DNA from: Przewalskia tangutica
Taxonomy: Eukaryota; Streptophyta; Magnoliopsida; Solanales; Solanaceae
Direction of reading: 5' to 3'
Length of the DNA stretch: 64,000 nt
Assembly (NCBI GenBank): GCA_029844215.1
Contig: CM056732.1
Coordinates: 19,370,001-19,434,000 of the forward strand
Part shown: positions 31,033 to 42,720 of the stretch, piece by piece
Layout: each line of letters opens with the position of its first letter
How positions within the stretch are numbered: the first letter of the stretch is position 1
Position numbers and translations under genes: made by a program
The notes under the pieces: model-generated
What the model was told of the DNA's origin: nothing
Seen by the model: the letters and a program-made list of their open reading frames with translations, nothing else
Database searches by the model: none

Positions 31033-32019
31033 ATGCCTCCACGCAAGGCAACCGCGGCCCAGAAGGGCAAGGCAGCTGAGGGAGCTGCTAGTAGGACGCA
31101 GAGGGTTACGAGGGCACATGCCCAGTCTTTACCTGAGGTGATGTTTTGGACGGCGAGTTCCACGACGTCGCCAACTCCAGCAGAGTTCAGAGCAGCAGCA
31201 GCCATCGAGACCGCAGCGTTCGAGTCTCGATTACACCGAGCGAGAGGATATGGGCTACAAGTAGATGGCCCAGTTATTAGCCAGGATCGTGGCAAGACAG
31301 GAGGACAAACGGAGACACGGTTACGTTGTACCGTAGTTCACCCCGAATCGATAGCGAGACTTCGGGACTTTTTGAGTTGCAGCCCACCAGAGTTCTATGG
31401 GTCGAGGACTGAGGATTATCCTCAGGAGTTTATCCGATAGTTGCAGCGGATCATGAGAGTGATCAAGGCCTCGGAGACAGAGTCGGTAGTATTGGGTTCA
31501 CATCGGCTGCGTGATACTGCAGTTGACTAGTTTGATTCGTGGAACCGCCAGGGGAGCACGCGTGCACTTGCTGGGGCGAAGTTCTCAGAGGCATTTCTTA
31601 GCCATTTCTTGCCTCCGCAGATGAGGAGAGCTCGGGCCGATAGATTTTTGACGTTGAGACAGAGCGGGTGGACGGTCCGAGAGTACAACATAGAGTTTGA
31701 CTCGTTGGCTCGGTACGTCCCCGCTTTAGTGGATGAGGACAGAGTGCACCGCTATGTCACAGGGCTCGATGATTACTTAGCGGAGGGTTGCTCGGGAGTA
31801 GCTCTTCAGCCGGGCATGGACATTGCCCGCATGCGCAGCTGCACTGCAGGAACGGAGGGGCCGACGGATTGATAGATACCAGCAGAAGAGGGCCAGGACA
31901 GCAGGGTCCTCTAGTAGTTTTCGAGGCGGACGACCTCAGCAGCAGACTGGATTTGCACCTCAGCCGGTTCAGAGCGCTCCTCCACCGTCTTTCGGACGTC
32001 CAGGGTATTCGGGAGCCGG
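31033..32019 (+). pseudogene. Gypsy-1 gag, 5' part
   Basis: ATG at 31033 (MPPRKATAAQKGKAAEG). The frame reads the Ty3 gag core: PPEFYGSRTEDYPQEFIR, FLSHFLPPQMRRARADRFL, then REYNIEFDSLARYVP and DRVHRYVTGLDDYL. It has in-frame stops at 31438-31440 and 31528-31530 and a frameshift near 31860. It is cut at 32019 by Gypsy-2, and the zinc knuckle continues at 42323. Confidence 0.85.
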
Positions 32020-34657
32020 TGTTACACCCCGTAGTTCTGGCCATGCGTATGAGAGCGTACTAAAGGGATTAAGACTTAAAATGTTAGAAGGATAGGTTGA
32101 CGGATTGTTTCGGACGGGTTTTGGTCAACTTTAGGGCGGGTTATTACCCATTACATTGAGAGTTCCTAGGTGTTTCAAAGGCCTAGAACGTAGTTCGTTG
32201 AGTCTAGTTTCCAACGCAATCAACCGTTCATCGATAGGACATCGGAGTAGAAAGTTATGGAAGTTATAAGTTGGCGCAATCGGACGAAAAATAATTGGTC
32301 AGAACCACGGGAAGCGAGGCATGGCGCGAGGTCATGAAGTTTCGTGAGGCGCGCGCGCGTAAGTTCTGTGAGGCTGCGGAGGTTTCAGCGCCGCGGCGCC
32401 GGCTGCAGGGCCGCGACGCCTAGGCGGGTTCTGCGAGGGTGAGTGGAAAAATCTGAACTGTTTTGTTTTAAAAAAAAGGCCATGGGAGGGTGACAAGTGT
32501 CCCCCCCATCTGATTTTTGCATGTACTATTTATTGACCAAGTCTTGAAGACTTGGTCATTCTTCAAGCTCTTCTCTCTCTCTAAATTAGAAGTTCTTCCT
32601 TCTCTCTAGAAAATTAAGAGGAAATCAAGGATTGAGAAAAATCTGAAAAGTGTGGCAAGAAGGAAACTTGTTGGCAAGTTGTGGAGTTATTGTGGTGGTG
32701 TTTGTGGAAAGGAGGCTAGTGAAATTGTTGAATTAGTTTGGCTAAAGTTCTAAGGTAACAATTCTTTCCCTTTTTGCTAGTTTTTGGTGTTGTATGTGAA
32801 GAAGAAAGAACTTGTAGTGGTAAATATTGCTATTAGATATAGTGCATGCAAGAAATATGGTTTGGATATGAAAGGATTGGATAAGAAGGTTATGTAAGCA
32901 TGTTGTAGCCAAAATACTACCTTAAACTTGTTAAGTTAGTTGTTATACATTGTGGGGTAGAATTTTACACATCCAAGTTTAGGTGTGTAATCCCCGTTGA
33001 ATTGATTGGATTGTTGGGCCTTAAAAGTGGCGTTTGGGTGTTGAATTCGGCCTTGAAAAAGGTGGCAAAGTATGTAGAAACAAAGAAAATGCTGCCCAAT
33101 TTTCCGTAGAATTTAGTGACTTTGCACTTGGAATATTCTACGTTGAAACTAGAGGTTAACAAACGTATTATGGTCATTATAGGTTGACATACTACGTGCG
33201 GTATTTTGGACTTAGCAAGTGGATTGACCGAAAAGGTATGTGGAACTTTCCTATCTCTTGAGCATGAATAGTTTTACCTATATAGTACGATAGACGTACA
33301 ATGTTTTGATATCCCTTACTTGTTTTAAAGGATGGCCAAGTTTGGTGGGTAAGGGGGATTAACTCATTTCTTTAAAAGTATTAAGGATGTCTTGAGTTTT
33401 CAAAGTTAAGGGACTTGATGTGTTTAAGTATATGATTCTTGTCTCTTTTTAAAAAGTGTAAGTCCCTTGAGTTTTAGGAAAATGTATTTGACTAAGGTAT
33501 AACGTTAATATAATGACTTTATGGGAAGTTGGTTATATTAGCTTTATGGAAAGTTAACAAAGGAAGATTTACTCTAAGTAAAATGAGTACGGATAAATGA
33601 TTTGAAGTTGTGAAAGGCAAATTGATTTTTAAGGCATTAATTGCCTAAGGTTTTAAAAGAGTAGAAGTACATAGTCTAGTACTTTGGGTTAAATTCCCGG
33701 ATTTCGTAAAGACATGTTAGTGCCTTAAGTAAACTAAAATGAGAATGTGTATGAACAAGATTAATAAGAAGTTAAGGGGTTTCTTAACTTGCTTGTATTA
33801 TGTATGGTAGCCGGTTTGTGCTAATGATATATTATTATTTATTACGGGGTCATTCCCCGGGTTGTGGCATTTGCATATTCCATGGATTTGCTACCCACGA
33901 TGCGAGGAATACCTCATGCGAGTCCGTAGGGCTCATGCGGGTGAAATAGTCTCATGCGGGTGAGTACAGCCTATGCGAGGAATACCTCATGCGGGTCCAC
34001 ATGACCCATGCGGGTGAAATAGTCCCAAGAGTAGGAGTGTTTAATGATACTGCGGGGCGGATGACCTTGCTTTGACCATGAGCTTCCTATTTTCATGCAA
34101 TATATTATATGCTTGATATTCTCATTATTAGTAAGGCACAGTGTTCTGTAAACTGATTTTCATACATGTCTCCATTTATTTTAGACTTATGAGGTATTTT
34201 CAGTATTTTTCAGTTCGCATACTTAGTACATATTGTGTACTGACCCCCTTCCTCGGGGGATGCGTTCATGCCGCATGTAGGGGTAAGCAGGTGGTGGATC
34301 CTCACTCTTAGGATCACTATTCTGGTGTCAGAAGATCCATTCCTCCGGAGGCTTGTTTTGTTGGTACGGTTTTTCCCTGATGCTATAGGTATTATGTACA
34401 TTCAGGGGTATGGCGGGGCCCTGTCCCGCCACAGTTGTTATTCTTAGAGGTCTGTAGTCACATTTGTGGTTTGGGCTGTAAAGACATAGTTGTACTGTTA
34501 TACTTTTGATTAAGTATATTTCTATGAAAGGCGGCCTTGTCGGCTAGCCAGTGATGTTTACTTTATACAGATTTATGTGTTATGTATGTTTATTGCTATT
34601 CTCGATGTATACTGACGGGTGCCCGTAGGGCACTACGATCGTGGCCGGGTCGTGACA
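32020..34657 (+). repeat. Gypsy-2 5' LTR
   Basis: 2638 bp, TGTTACACCCCGTAG...GGGTCGTGACA. A GC-rich palindromic patch lies at about 32330-32440, with AGGCGGGTTCTGCG at 32421. It is followed by an imperfect inverted repeat (32482-32509) and a 23-bp palindrome (32535-32557). Confidence 0.93.
32535..32557 (+). other. Palindrome at the likely transcript start of Tekay LTRs
   Basis: GACCAAGTCTT / AAGACTTGGTC around a central G, directly after CTATTTATT. It is present at 28733-28755 (two changes) and 46636-46658 (exact). In the Gypsy-2 3' LTR most of the left arm is deleted (near 40209). Confidence 0.7.
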
Positions 34658-34661
34658 AAAG

Positions 34662-34674
34662 TGGTATCAGAGCA
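34662..34674 (+). other. Primer binding site, initiator tRNA-Met type (Gypsy-2)
   Basis: TGGTATCAGAGCA lies 4 bases after the LTR end. This is the standard plant iMet primer site. Confidence 0.9.
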
Positions 34675-34860
34675 GTTAGTCCTCGGAAAGTGTCTACAGA
34701 CCGTGTCAGTAGTCTTGATTATCGTGTGTTGTGCACCACATCTATAATCGTGAGGCTGCAGGTATTTTAGGATTAGTTTCATTCTTTCACTCTAAGATCG
34801 TGCAATAGAGCCGTGTGTTATAGGTTGAACTCCTCCGATATTTTCCTTTATGTATCGATT

Positions 34861-36009
34861 ATGCCTCCACGCAGTGCAACCGCGCCCGGAAGGCAAGGCA
34901 CCGAGGAGCCGCTAGTAGACGCGGAGGGTCACGAGGCACAGCCCACCTTTACCGGAGATGATGTTTCGGGCGGCGTGTTCCACGACGTCGCCACTTCAAT
35001 GAGTTTGAGGCAGCGGAAGCGGCTATTGAGACCGCGGTACACGAGCCTCGATCCCACGATGGCCGAGTATAGAGATTACGGGGAGCAGATCCGGTTATTG
35101 ACCAAAGATAGTGGCAACACGACAGCGAGCAGCAACAACCCTAGAGCCGATGGGCCACTTGATTCGTGGATTTCCCGGTTGTCATCCACCCGAGTTCTAT
35201 GGTTCGAGATCCGAGGAGGATCATCAGGAGTTTGTTCGGCAGTTACATCAGACTATGCAGGTGCTTAGGGCCTCGGAGGCTGAGTCCGTCATGCTAGCCT
35301 CTTACCGGTTACGCGATATTGCGTTGAACTGGTTTGAGTCATGGGAGTTGTCTAGAGGTGAGGATGCTCTTCCAGCTGTTTGGGAGGAGTTCACAGAGGC
35401 CTTCCTGGATCACTTCTTGCCTCCTGAGATGAGGAGAGCCCGTGTGGATTGATTCTTGACCTTAAGGCAGAACGAGAGGACTATCAGAGAGTACAACCTG
35501 GAGTTCGACTCATTGGCTAGGTATGCGCACACCATTGTAGCTGACATGGCAGACAGGGTTCATAGATATGTGATGGGACTAGACCGTCACATGATTACTG
35601 CTTGCTTAGGGGTGGCTCTTCAGCTAGGTATGGATATTGCCAGGATGCAGATGTACGCGCAGGGGATAGAGGACAGAGAGAGGGAGGATCAGCTAGACTT
35701 AGGCCAGCCCAAGAGGGCTAGGACAAAGAGGTCTCAGGGCGCTGAGGCGACAATTTCGCACCGACTAGGTCTACTTTTCACCAAAGACGAGTGCTCCTTC
35801 TCGATTTCGCGGGAGGTCCGATCACCGGGTCATTCGTGAGCGGTCAGTCTCGAGACTTCATGGTTTCAGGGAAGCAGAGACCGCTATCGATCGAGACCAC
35901 CCCCATCTCGGTGTGCTCGGTGCGGTAGGTCTCACCCAGGCGAGTGTCGTGTTCCTTCAGGAGCTTGTTACTCTTGTGGCAGCAGGCCATTTGAATAGAG
36001 ATTGTCCAC
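34861..36009 (+). pseudogene. Gypsy-2 gag
   Basis: ATG at 34861 (MPPRSATAPGRQG). After a frameshift near 35150 the capsid domain reads FYGSRSEEDHQEFVRQL, LNWFESWEL and FLDHFLPPEMRRARVD. A stop (35450-35452) is followed by LTLRQNERTIREYNLEFDS and DRVHRYVMGLDRHM. Two zinc-knuckle traces follow near 35910-36009 (CARCGRSHPGEC, then CYSCG). It is the counterpart of Gypsy-1 gag. Confidence 0.8.
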
Positions 36010-36660
36010 CGAGCGGTGGCGGAGTGTGATGGTTCACGATGGTCGGGCTTTGGATCTTCGTCTCGACGGTTATGCGCCCCGAGATGGTGTTCACGGCCAG
36101 CCAGTCACGCCAGGGTCGTGGGGGGTCGATTCAGCGGTCTTGAACCGCATTTATGTTATGTCCGTCACAGACCGGAGGCGTCACGGATGTCGTCACAGAA
36201 CATTATTAGTTTCACTTTGTGATGTATATGCTTTGATAGATCCAGTTCTACCTTGTCTTATATATCTCCTCATATTCTTTGGTAGAATAGTGATAGATCC
36301 CGAGTTCATAAAACCTTTTGAGGTGGCTACGCGAGGGAAATTCGGTAGCCGGCGGTGTATAAGGCTTGTCCATGACTATATACTGGTCGTCGACTCTGGC
36401 CGACTTGATAGAGTTGGATATGACAGACTTTGATGTGATTATGGGTATGGATTGGCTAGCGTCTTGCTATGCCAATGTGGTATGAGAGAGATTGCACGTT
36501 CGGCTTTCTGCGAGCCGATTATCGAGTGGAAGAATCGCTGCGTGGCGGGTAGGTTTATTTCTTACCTCAAGGCTAGGAAGATGGTGCGGAAGGGGTATAT
36601 CTACCATATGGTTCCTGTATTCGACATCGAGGTGAGATACCGACCTTGATCGCCGGTCGT
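36010..36660 (+). pseudogene. Gypsy-2 protease region, frame-broken
   Basis: It aligns with Gypsy-1 42490-43150 through repeated small indels: CDVYALIDPVLPC near 36217, where relatives read ALIxPGSTLSY, and DFDVIMGMDWL near 36430. The catalytic region is scrambled. The indels cluster in GC-rich positions and may partly be consensus errors. Confidence 0.65.
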
Positions 36661-37585
36661 TAGAGAGTTTCCAGACGTATTCCCAGACGAGCTTCCGGGT
36701 ATCCCTCCTGAGAGGGAGATTGAGTTTTGCATCGATATGTCGCCAGATACTCGACCGATATCTATTCCACCATACAGGATGGCACCTGCTGAGTTGAGGG
36801 AATTGAAAGACCAGCTGAAAGATTTGCTGGAAAAAGGCTTTATCAGGCCAAGTGTTTTTCACTGGGGAGCGCCAGTTTTATTTGTAAAAAAGAAGGATGG
36901 GACGCTGCGTATGTGTGTTGATTACAGGCAACTGAATAAGGTAACTATCAAGAACAGATATCCCCTCCCCAGGATTGATGATTTGTTTGACCAGTTGCAG
37001 GGTGCAAGGTGTTTCTCCAAGATAGTCCTGCGGTCTGGTTATCATCAGGTGCGGGTTAGAGAGACAGATATCCCAAAGACTGCATTCAGGACCCGGTATG
37101 GGCACTATGAGTTCAGGGTGATGTCTTTCGGGTTGACCAACGCCCCAGCAGTATTAATGGATTTGATGAACCGGGTGTTCAAGCCATTCTTGGATATGTT
37201 TGTTATAGTATTCATTGATGATATCCTGGTTTATTCGCGACGAGGCGAGCATGCAGATCACTTGAGGACGGTATTGGGAGTCCTCCGGGACCGGCAGTTG
37301 TATGTCAAGTTCTCGAAATGCGAGTTTTGGTTGGCTTCAGTGGCTTTCTTAGGGCATGTTATCGGGGCCGATGGTATTCGGGTTGATACAGCAAAGATTG
37401 AGGCAGTCAAGACTTGGCCTAGACCCACTACACCGACGGAGGTGCGCAGCTTTTTGGGCATTGTGGGTTATTATCGGAGATTTGTGGAGAAGTTTGCTTC
37501 CATTTCAGTACCTTTGACTAGGCTGACTCAGAAGACAGCTATGTTCCGGTGGGCGGATGTTTGTGAGGAGAGTTTCCAGTTATAG
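36661..37585 (+). pseudogene. Gypsy-2 reverse transcriptase
   Basis: Long open stretch with FPDELPGIPPEREIEF, then LRELKDQLKDLLEKGFIRPS, the finger/palm motif VDYRQLNKVTIKNRYPLPRI, and the active site VFIDDILVYSRR (Asp-Asp). It ends with the thumb segment FLGIVGYYRRFVEKFA and a stop at 37585. In DLRSGYHQVR the first residues read VLRSGYHQVR. RT would copy element RNA into cDNA. Close to intact as read. Confidence 0.9.
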
Positions 37586-38053
37586 AAGGAGAAATTGACG
37601 AATGCCCCAGTCCTTACTCTTCCAGAGGGTTTGGATGGATATGTGGTTTATTGTGATGCGTCAGGTGTCGGGCTTGGGTGCGTGCTGATGCAGCACGGCA
37701 AGGTTATAGCTTATGTGTCTCGACAGCTCAGGAAGCATGAGAAGAACTATCCCACATATGACTTGGAGTTGGCAGCAGTGATTCATGCCTTGAAGATCTG
37801 GAGACATTATTTGTATGGAGTTCATGTGGATATTTACACAGACCACAAGAGTCTCCAGTATATTTTCAGCCAGAGGGAGCTGAACTTGCGGCAGAGACGG
37901 TGGTTAGAGCTACTTAAGGATTATGATGTCGATATTCTATACCACCCAGGGAAGGCCAATGTAGTTGCAGATGCCCTTAGTCGCAAATCGATGGGTAGTG
38001 CATGCGATGTACAGACCGCAGAGCGGATTTGGTCCGAGAGTTACATCAGCTAG
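37586..38053 (+). pseudogene. Gypsy-2 RNase H
   Basis: The same frame as RT is displaced by the stop. It reads VVYCDASGVGLGCVLMQHGK (first Asp), YDLELAAVIHALKIWRHYL (Glu), IYTDHKSLQYIFSQRELN (Asp) and HPGKANVVADALSRKS. These are the standard Ty3 RNase H residues. The frame is lost after 38040. Confidence 0.88.
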
Positions 38054-39003
38054 CGAGCCTTGGGGTTCGTCTGGTTGATTCTGCTAGCAATGGGGTTCGG
38101 GTTCGAGAGGTTACCGAGTCTTCCATCGTCGAGGAGGTGAAGAGGCGACAGTATGAGGATCCGATTATGGTTCGGTATTGAGATGCAGCTCTTCAGGAAG
38201 AGAAGAGTCGATTTGAGGTAGCGCCTGATGGGGTGCTAAGATTTGAGGGCCGATTGTGTGTTCCCGATATGACAAGACTTCGTCAGCAGATTCTGGGGGA
38301 GGCACACAGTGCTCGTTATTCTATTCATCCGGGGTCGACTAAGATGTACCATGACCTCAGATGTATCTATTGGTGGGATGGCACGAAGGACGCCATGGAG
38401 TTTGTGGCGCAGTGCCCGAATTGTCAGCAGGTCAAGGTTGAGCACCAGAATCCCGGTGGGCTATTACAGGCTATTGATATTCCGATGTGGAAGTGGGAGG
38501 TGATCAATATGGACTTTATTACAGGATTACCTCACACTCAGAGGAAGCATGATTCCATCTGGGTTATCGTCGACAGGCTGACGAAATCAGCTCATTTTCT
38601 TCCAGTCAGGACGACGTTTTCGGCCGAGGATTATGCTAGACTGTATATCAGAGAGATTGTGAGACTGCACGGAGTGCCTATATCGATCATTTCAGACCGG
38701 GGAGCTCAGTTCTCGGCTAACTTCTGGAGGTCTTTCCAGAAGGGGTTAGGGACCCAAGTGAGTCTCAGTACTGCGTTTCATCCTCAGACCGACGGACAGG
38801 CCGAGCGCACTATCCAGACACTTGAGGATATGCTGCGGGCCTGTGTTATCGATTTCAGAGGTAGCTGGGAGGATCATTTACCTCTGGTGGAGTTTGCATA
38901 TAATAACAGCTACCATTCTAGTATCCAGATGACGCCTTATGAGGCCTTATACGGGAGGAAGTGCAGGTCACCGATAGGCTGGTTTGAGGTAGGAGAAGTT
39001 TAG
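38054..39003 (+). pseudogene. Gypsy-2 integrase
   Basis: A first part with stops (to 38232) is followed by an open 256-codon frame. Zinc-binding HHCC: HPGSTKMYHDL and CPNC. Core: MDFITGLPHT with DSIWVIVDRL (first Asp), ISDRGAQFSANFW (second Asp), HPQTDGQAERTIQTLE (Glu). It then ends YEALYGRKCRSP before a stop at 39003. It would insert cDNA. Confidence 0.9.
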
Positions 39004-39573
39004 TTAGTCGGGCCAGACTTGATTCAGCAGGCAGTGGATAAGGTGAAGCTTATCCAGGAGCGGTTATTGTCAGCTCAGAGTCGACAGAAGTCGTATGCAG
39101 ATCATCGGCGTCGACACTTAGAGTTTGAGGTAGATGATTGGGTCTTCCTGAAGGTGTCACCCATGAAGGGCATGATGAGATTTGGGAAGAAGGGGAAACT
39201 TAGCCCAAGGTATATTGGGCCTTATAAGATTGTCCGTAGGGTAGGCAAGGTTGCCTATGAGTTGGACCTGTCGTCCGACCTGGAGGCAGTACATCCGGTT
39301 TTTCATGTATCTATGTTGCGGAAATGTATTGGAGATCCATCTAGAGTGCACCCGATTCGTGATGTCCAGGTGACAGAGGGGTTATCGTATGAGGAGAGCC
39401 CCATAGCGATACTCAATCGTCAGGTTAGGCGACTTCGGACAAAGGACGTGGCTTCCGTCAAGGTCTTATGGCGGAACGAGAACAGGGAAGAGATGACGTG
39501 GGAAGCAGAGGAGGACATGATGAAGAAGTATCCTCACTTATTCCCTACACCTCCAGGTAACCCACTTTCCTGA
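39004..39573 (+). pseudogene. Gypsy-2 integrase C-terminus with chromodomain-like end
   Basis: It reads SQKSYADHRRRHLEFEVDDW, then FGKKGKLSPRYIGPYKI, HPVFHVSMLRKCIGDPSR, and the chromodomain-type end VLWRNENREEMTWEAEEDM with KYPHLFPTP. A stop in place of one codon (39001-39003) separates it from integrase. Tekay chromoviruses use this module to direct integration, by family knowledge. Confidence 0.88.
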
Positions 39574-39693
39574 TTATTAGTTTTAATTTAGCAATTATGC
39601 TTAAGTAATGTTGTGGCTATGTGGAGCGTCTTTATTTGCAAGAGAAATAGTTAAGAGGGTCTATGTTGAGATTGTGGTTTGAGTAAGCCTAGA

Positions 39694-39731
39694 AGAAACA
39701 TTCGGGACGAATGTTTCTAAGGGGGGGAGAA
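39694..39731 (+). other. Hairpin plus polypurine tract (Gypsy-2)
   Basis: 11-bp perfect stem AGAAACATTCG / CGAATGTTTCT with loop GGA (39694-39718). It is followed with no gap by AAGGGGGGGAGAA and the 3' LTR at 39732. Confidence 0.8.
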
Positions 39732-42322
39732 TGTTACACCCCATAGTTCTGGCCATGCGTATGAGAGCGTACGAAAGGGATTAAGACTTAAAATTTTAGA
39801 AGGATAGGTTGACGGATTGTTTCGGACGGGTTTTGGTCAACTTTGGGGCGGGTTATGACCCGTTACATTGAGAGTTCCTAGGTGTTTCAAAGTCCTAGAA
39901 CGTAGTTCGTTGAGTCTAGTTTCCAACGCAACCAACCGTTCGTCGATAGGACATCGGAGTAGAAAGTTATGGAAGTTATAAGTTCAGTGCGCAGTCGGAC
40001 AGAAAAATAATTCGGTCAGGAACCACAGGGCCACGGCACCGGAAGTTCTGTGAGGCTGCGGAGGTTTCAGCACCGCGGCGCCGGCTGAAGGGCCGAGGCG
40101 GGTACTGCGAGGGTGAGTGGAAAAATCTGAACTGTTTTGTTTTAAAAAAAGGCCATGGGAGGGTGACAAGTGTCCCCCCCTATCTGATTTTTGCATGTAC
40201 TATTTATTGACTTGGTCATTCTTCAAGCTCTTCTCTCTCTCTAAATTAGAAGCTCTTCCTTCTCTCTAGAAAATTAAGAGGAAATCAAGGATTGAGGAAA
40301 ATCTGAAAAGTGTGGCAAGAAGGAAACTTGTTGGCAAGTTGTGGAGTTATTGTGGTGGTGTTTGTGGAAAGGAGGCTAGTGAAATTGTTGAATTAGTTTG
40401 GCTAAAGCTCTAAGGTAACAATTCTTTCCCTTTTTGCTAGTTTTTGGTGTTGTATGTGAAGAAGAAAGAACTTGTAGTGGTAAATATTGCTCTTAGATAT
40501 AGTGCATGCAAGAAATATGGTTTGGATATGAAAGGATTGGATAAGAAGGTTATGTAAGCATGTTGTAGCCAAAATACTACCTTAAACTTGTTAAGTTAGT
40601 TGTTATACATTGTGGGGTAGAATTTTACACATCCAAGTTTAGGTGTGTAATCCCCGTTGAATTGATTGGATTGTTGGGCCTTAAAAGTGGCGTTTGGGTG
40701 TTGAATTCGGCCTTGAAAAAGGTGGCAAAGTATGTAGAAACAAAGAAAATGCTGCCCAATTTTCCGTAGAATTTAGTGACTTTGCACTTGGAATATTCTA
40801 CGTTGAAACTAGAGGTTAACAAACGTATTATGGTCATTATAGGTTGACATACTACGTGCGGTATTTTGGACTTAGCAAGTGGATTGACCGAAAAGGTATG
40901 TGGAACTTTCCTATCTCTTGAGCATGAATAGTTTTACCTATATAGTACGATAGACGTACAATGTTTTGATATCCCTTACTTGTTTTAAAGGATGGCCAAG
41001 TTTGGTGGGTAAGGGGGATTAACTCATTTCTTTAAAAGTATTAAGGATGTCTTGAGTTTTCAAAGTTAAGGGACTTGATGTGTTTAAGTATATGATTCTT
41101 GTCTCTTTTTAAAAAGTGTAAGTCCCTTGAGTTTTAGGAAAATGTATTTGACTAAGGTATAACGTTAATATAATGACTTTATGGGAAGTTGGTTATATTA
41201 GCTTTATGGAAAGTTAACAAAGGAAGATTTACTCTAAGTAAAATGAGTACGGATAAATGATTTGAAGTTGTGAAAGGCAAATTGATTTTTAAGGCATTAA
41301 TTGCCTAAGGTTTTAAAAAGAGAAGTACATAGTCTAGTACTTTGGGTTAAATTCCCGGATTTCGTAAAGACATGTTAGTGCCTTAAGTAAACTAAAATGA
41401 GAATGTGTATGAACAAGATTAATAAGAAGTTAAGGGGTTTCTTAACTTGCTTGTATTATGTATGGTAGCCGGTTTGTGCTAATGATATATTATTATTTAT
41501 TACGGGGTCATTCCCCGGGTTGTGGCATTTGCATATTCCGTGGATTTGCTACCCACGATGCGAGGAATACCTCATGCGAGTCCGTAGGGCTCATGCGGGT
41601 GAAATAGTCTCATGCGGGTGAGTACAGCCTATGCGAGGAATACCTCATGCGGGTCCACATGACCCATGCGGGTGAAATAGTCCCAGGAGTAGGAGTGCTT
41701 AATGACATCATGCGGCGGATGACCTTGCTTTGACCATGAGCTTCCTATTTTCATGCAGTATATTATATGCTTGATATTCTCATTATTAGTAAGGCACAGT
41801 GTTCTGTAAACTGATTTTCATACATGTCTCCAGTTATTTTAGACTTATGAGGTATTTTCAGTATTTTCCAGTTTCGCATACTTAGTACATATTGTGTACT
41901 GACCCCCTTCCTCGGGGGTTGCGTTCATGTCGCAGGTAGGGGTAAGCAGGTGGTGGATCCTCACTCTTAGGATCACTGTTCTGGTGTCAGAAGCTCCATT
42001 CCTCTGGAGGCTTGTTTTGTTGGTACGGTTTTTTCCTGATGCTATAGGTATTATGTACATTCAGGGGTATGGCGGGGCCCTGTTCCGCCACTGTTGTTAT
42101 TCTTAGAGGTCTGTAGTCACGTTTGTGGTTTGGGCTGTAAAGACATAGTTGTACTGTTATACTTTTGATTAAGTATATTTCTATGAAAGGCGGTCTTGTC
42201 GGCTAGCCAGTGATGTTTACTTTATACAGGTTTATGTGTTATGTATGTTCATTGCTATTCTCACGATGTATACTGACGGGTGCCCTGCAGGCACCGCCGC
42301 GCCCGGGTCGCGCGTCGTGATA
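39732..42322 (+). repeat. Gypsy-2 3' LTR
   Basis: 2591 bp. It is near-identical to the 5' LTR but lacks part of the GC-rich patch and one palindrome arm. The last about 40 bases are altered (ends TCGTGATA instead of TCGTGACA). Confidence 0.92.
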
Positions 42323-42720
42323 AGCCGTCGAGGCCAGGCTTCGGGCTTCCAGGGAAGCAGGGATGCTACCCGATCGAGACCACCCTCTCGGTGGCCGATG
42401 TGGTAGATCCCATTTCGAGTTGTGGTATTCTGGGGCCTTGCTACACTTGTGGCCGCAGGTCATATTTCGAGGATTGTCCACCAGAGCAGCGCGAGATGGT
42501 GGTTCACCTACTGGTCATTCGCCGGTCTTCATCTCCTCATTTACTCGCCCGAGGCGTGGTACATGGGCCGGAGGTCGCGCAGAGGTCGGCAAGGGTCCTA
42601 GTTCCAGCGGTCCTCAGAACCGCATTTATGCTATGTCCAGCCGTCAGGACCAGGAGGCGTCACCAGATGTCGTCACAGGTACATTATTGGTTTCATGTTG
42701 TGATGTATATGCTTTGATAA
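42323..42720 (+). pseudogene. Gypsy-1 gag, 3' part with zinc knuckle
   Basis: It continues Gypsy-1 gag after Gypsy-2. GPCYTCGRRSYFEDCPPEQR near 42440-42490 is the CCHC-type knuckle with its Gly-His positions changed to Arg-Ser-Tyr. The tail lies in several frames. Confidence 0.7.

Larger units (their letters stand above)
32020..42322 (+). mobile_element. Gypsy-2: Tekay/Del-type chromovirus inside Gypsy-1 gag
   Basis: LTR pair 32020-34657 and 39732-42322, consensus initiator-Met primer site, polypurine tract and full gag-pol. Flanks share AGCCG (32014-32018 and 42323-42327), consistent with a slightly altered 5-bp duplication. Long LTR stretches are identical between ends (for example 33001-33180 and 40661-40840), so it is the youngest layer of this stack. 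Its RT, RNase H, integrase and chromodomain frames are each largely open, separated by a few stops. Confidence 0.92.

Noticed and set aside
28312..42322. Gypsy-1 and Gypsy-2 as tandem copies sharing LTRs
   Set aside because: Each has its own LTR pair, and Gypsy-1 gag continues on both sides of Gypsy-2, so they are nested.
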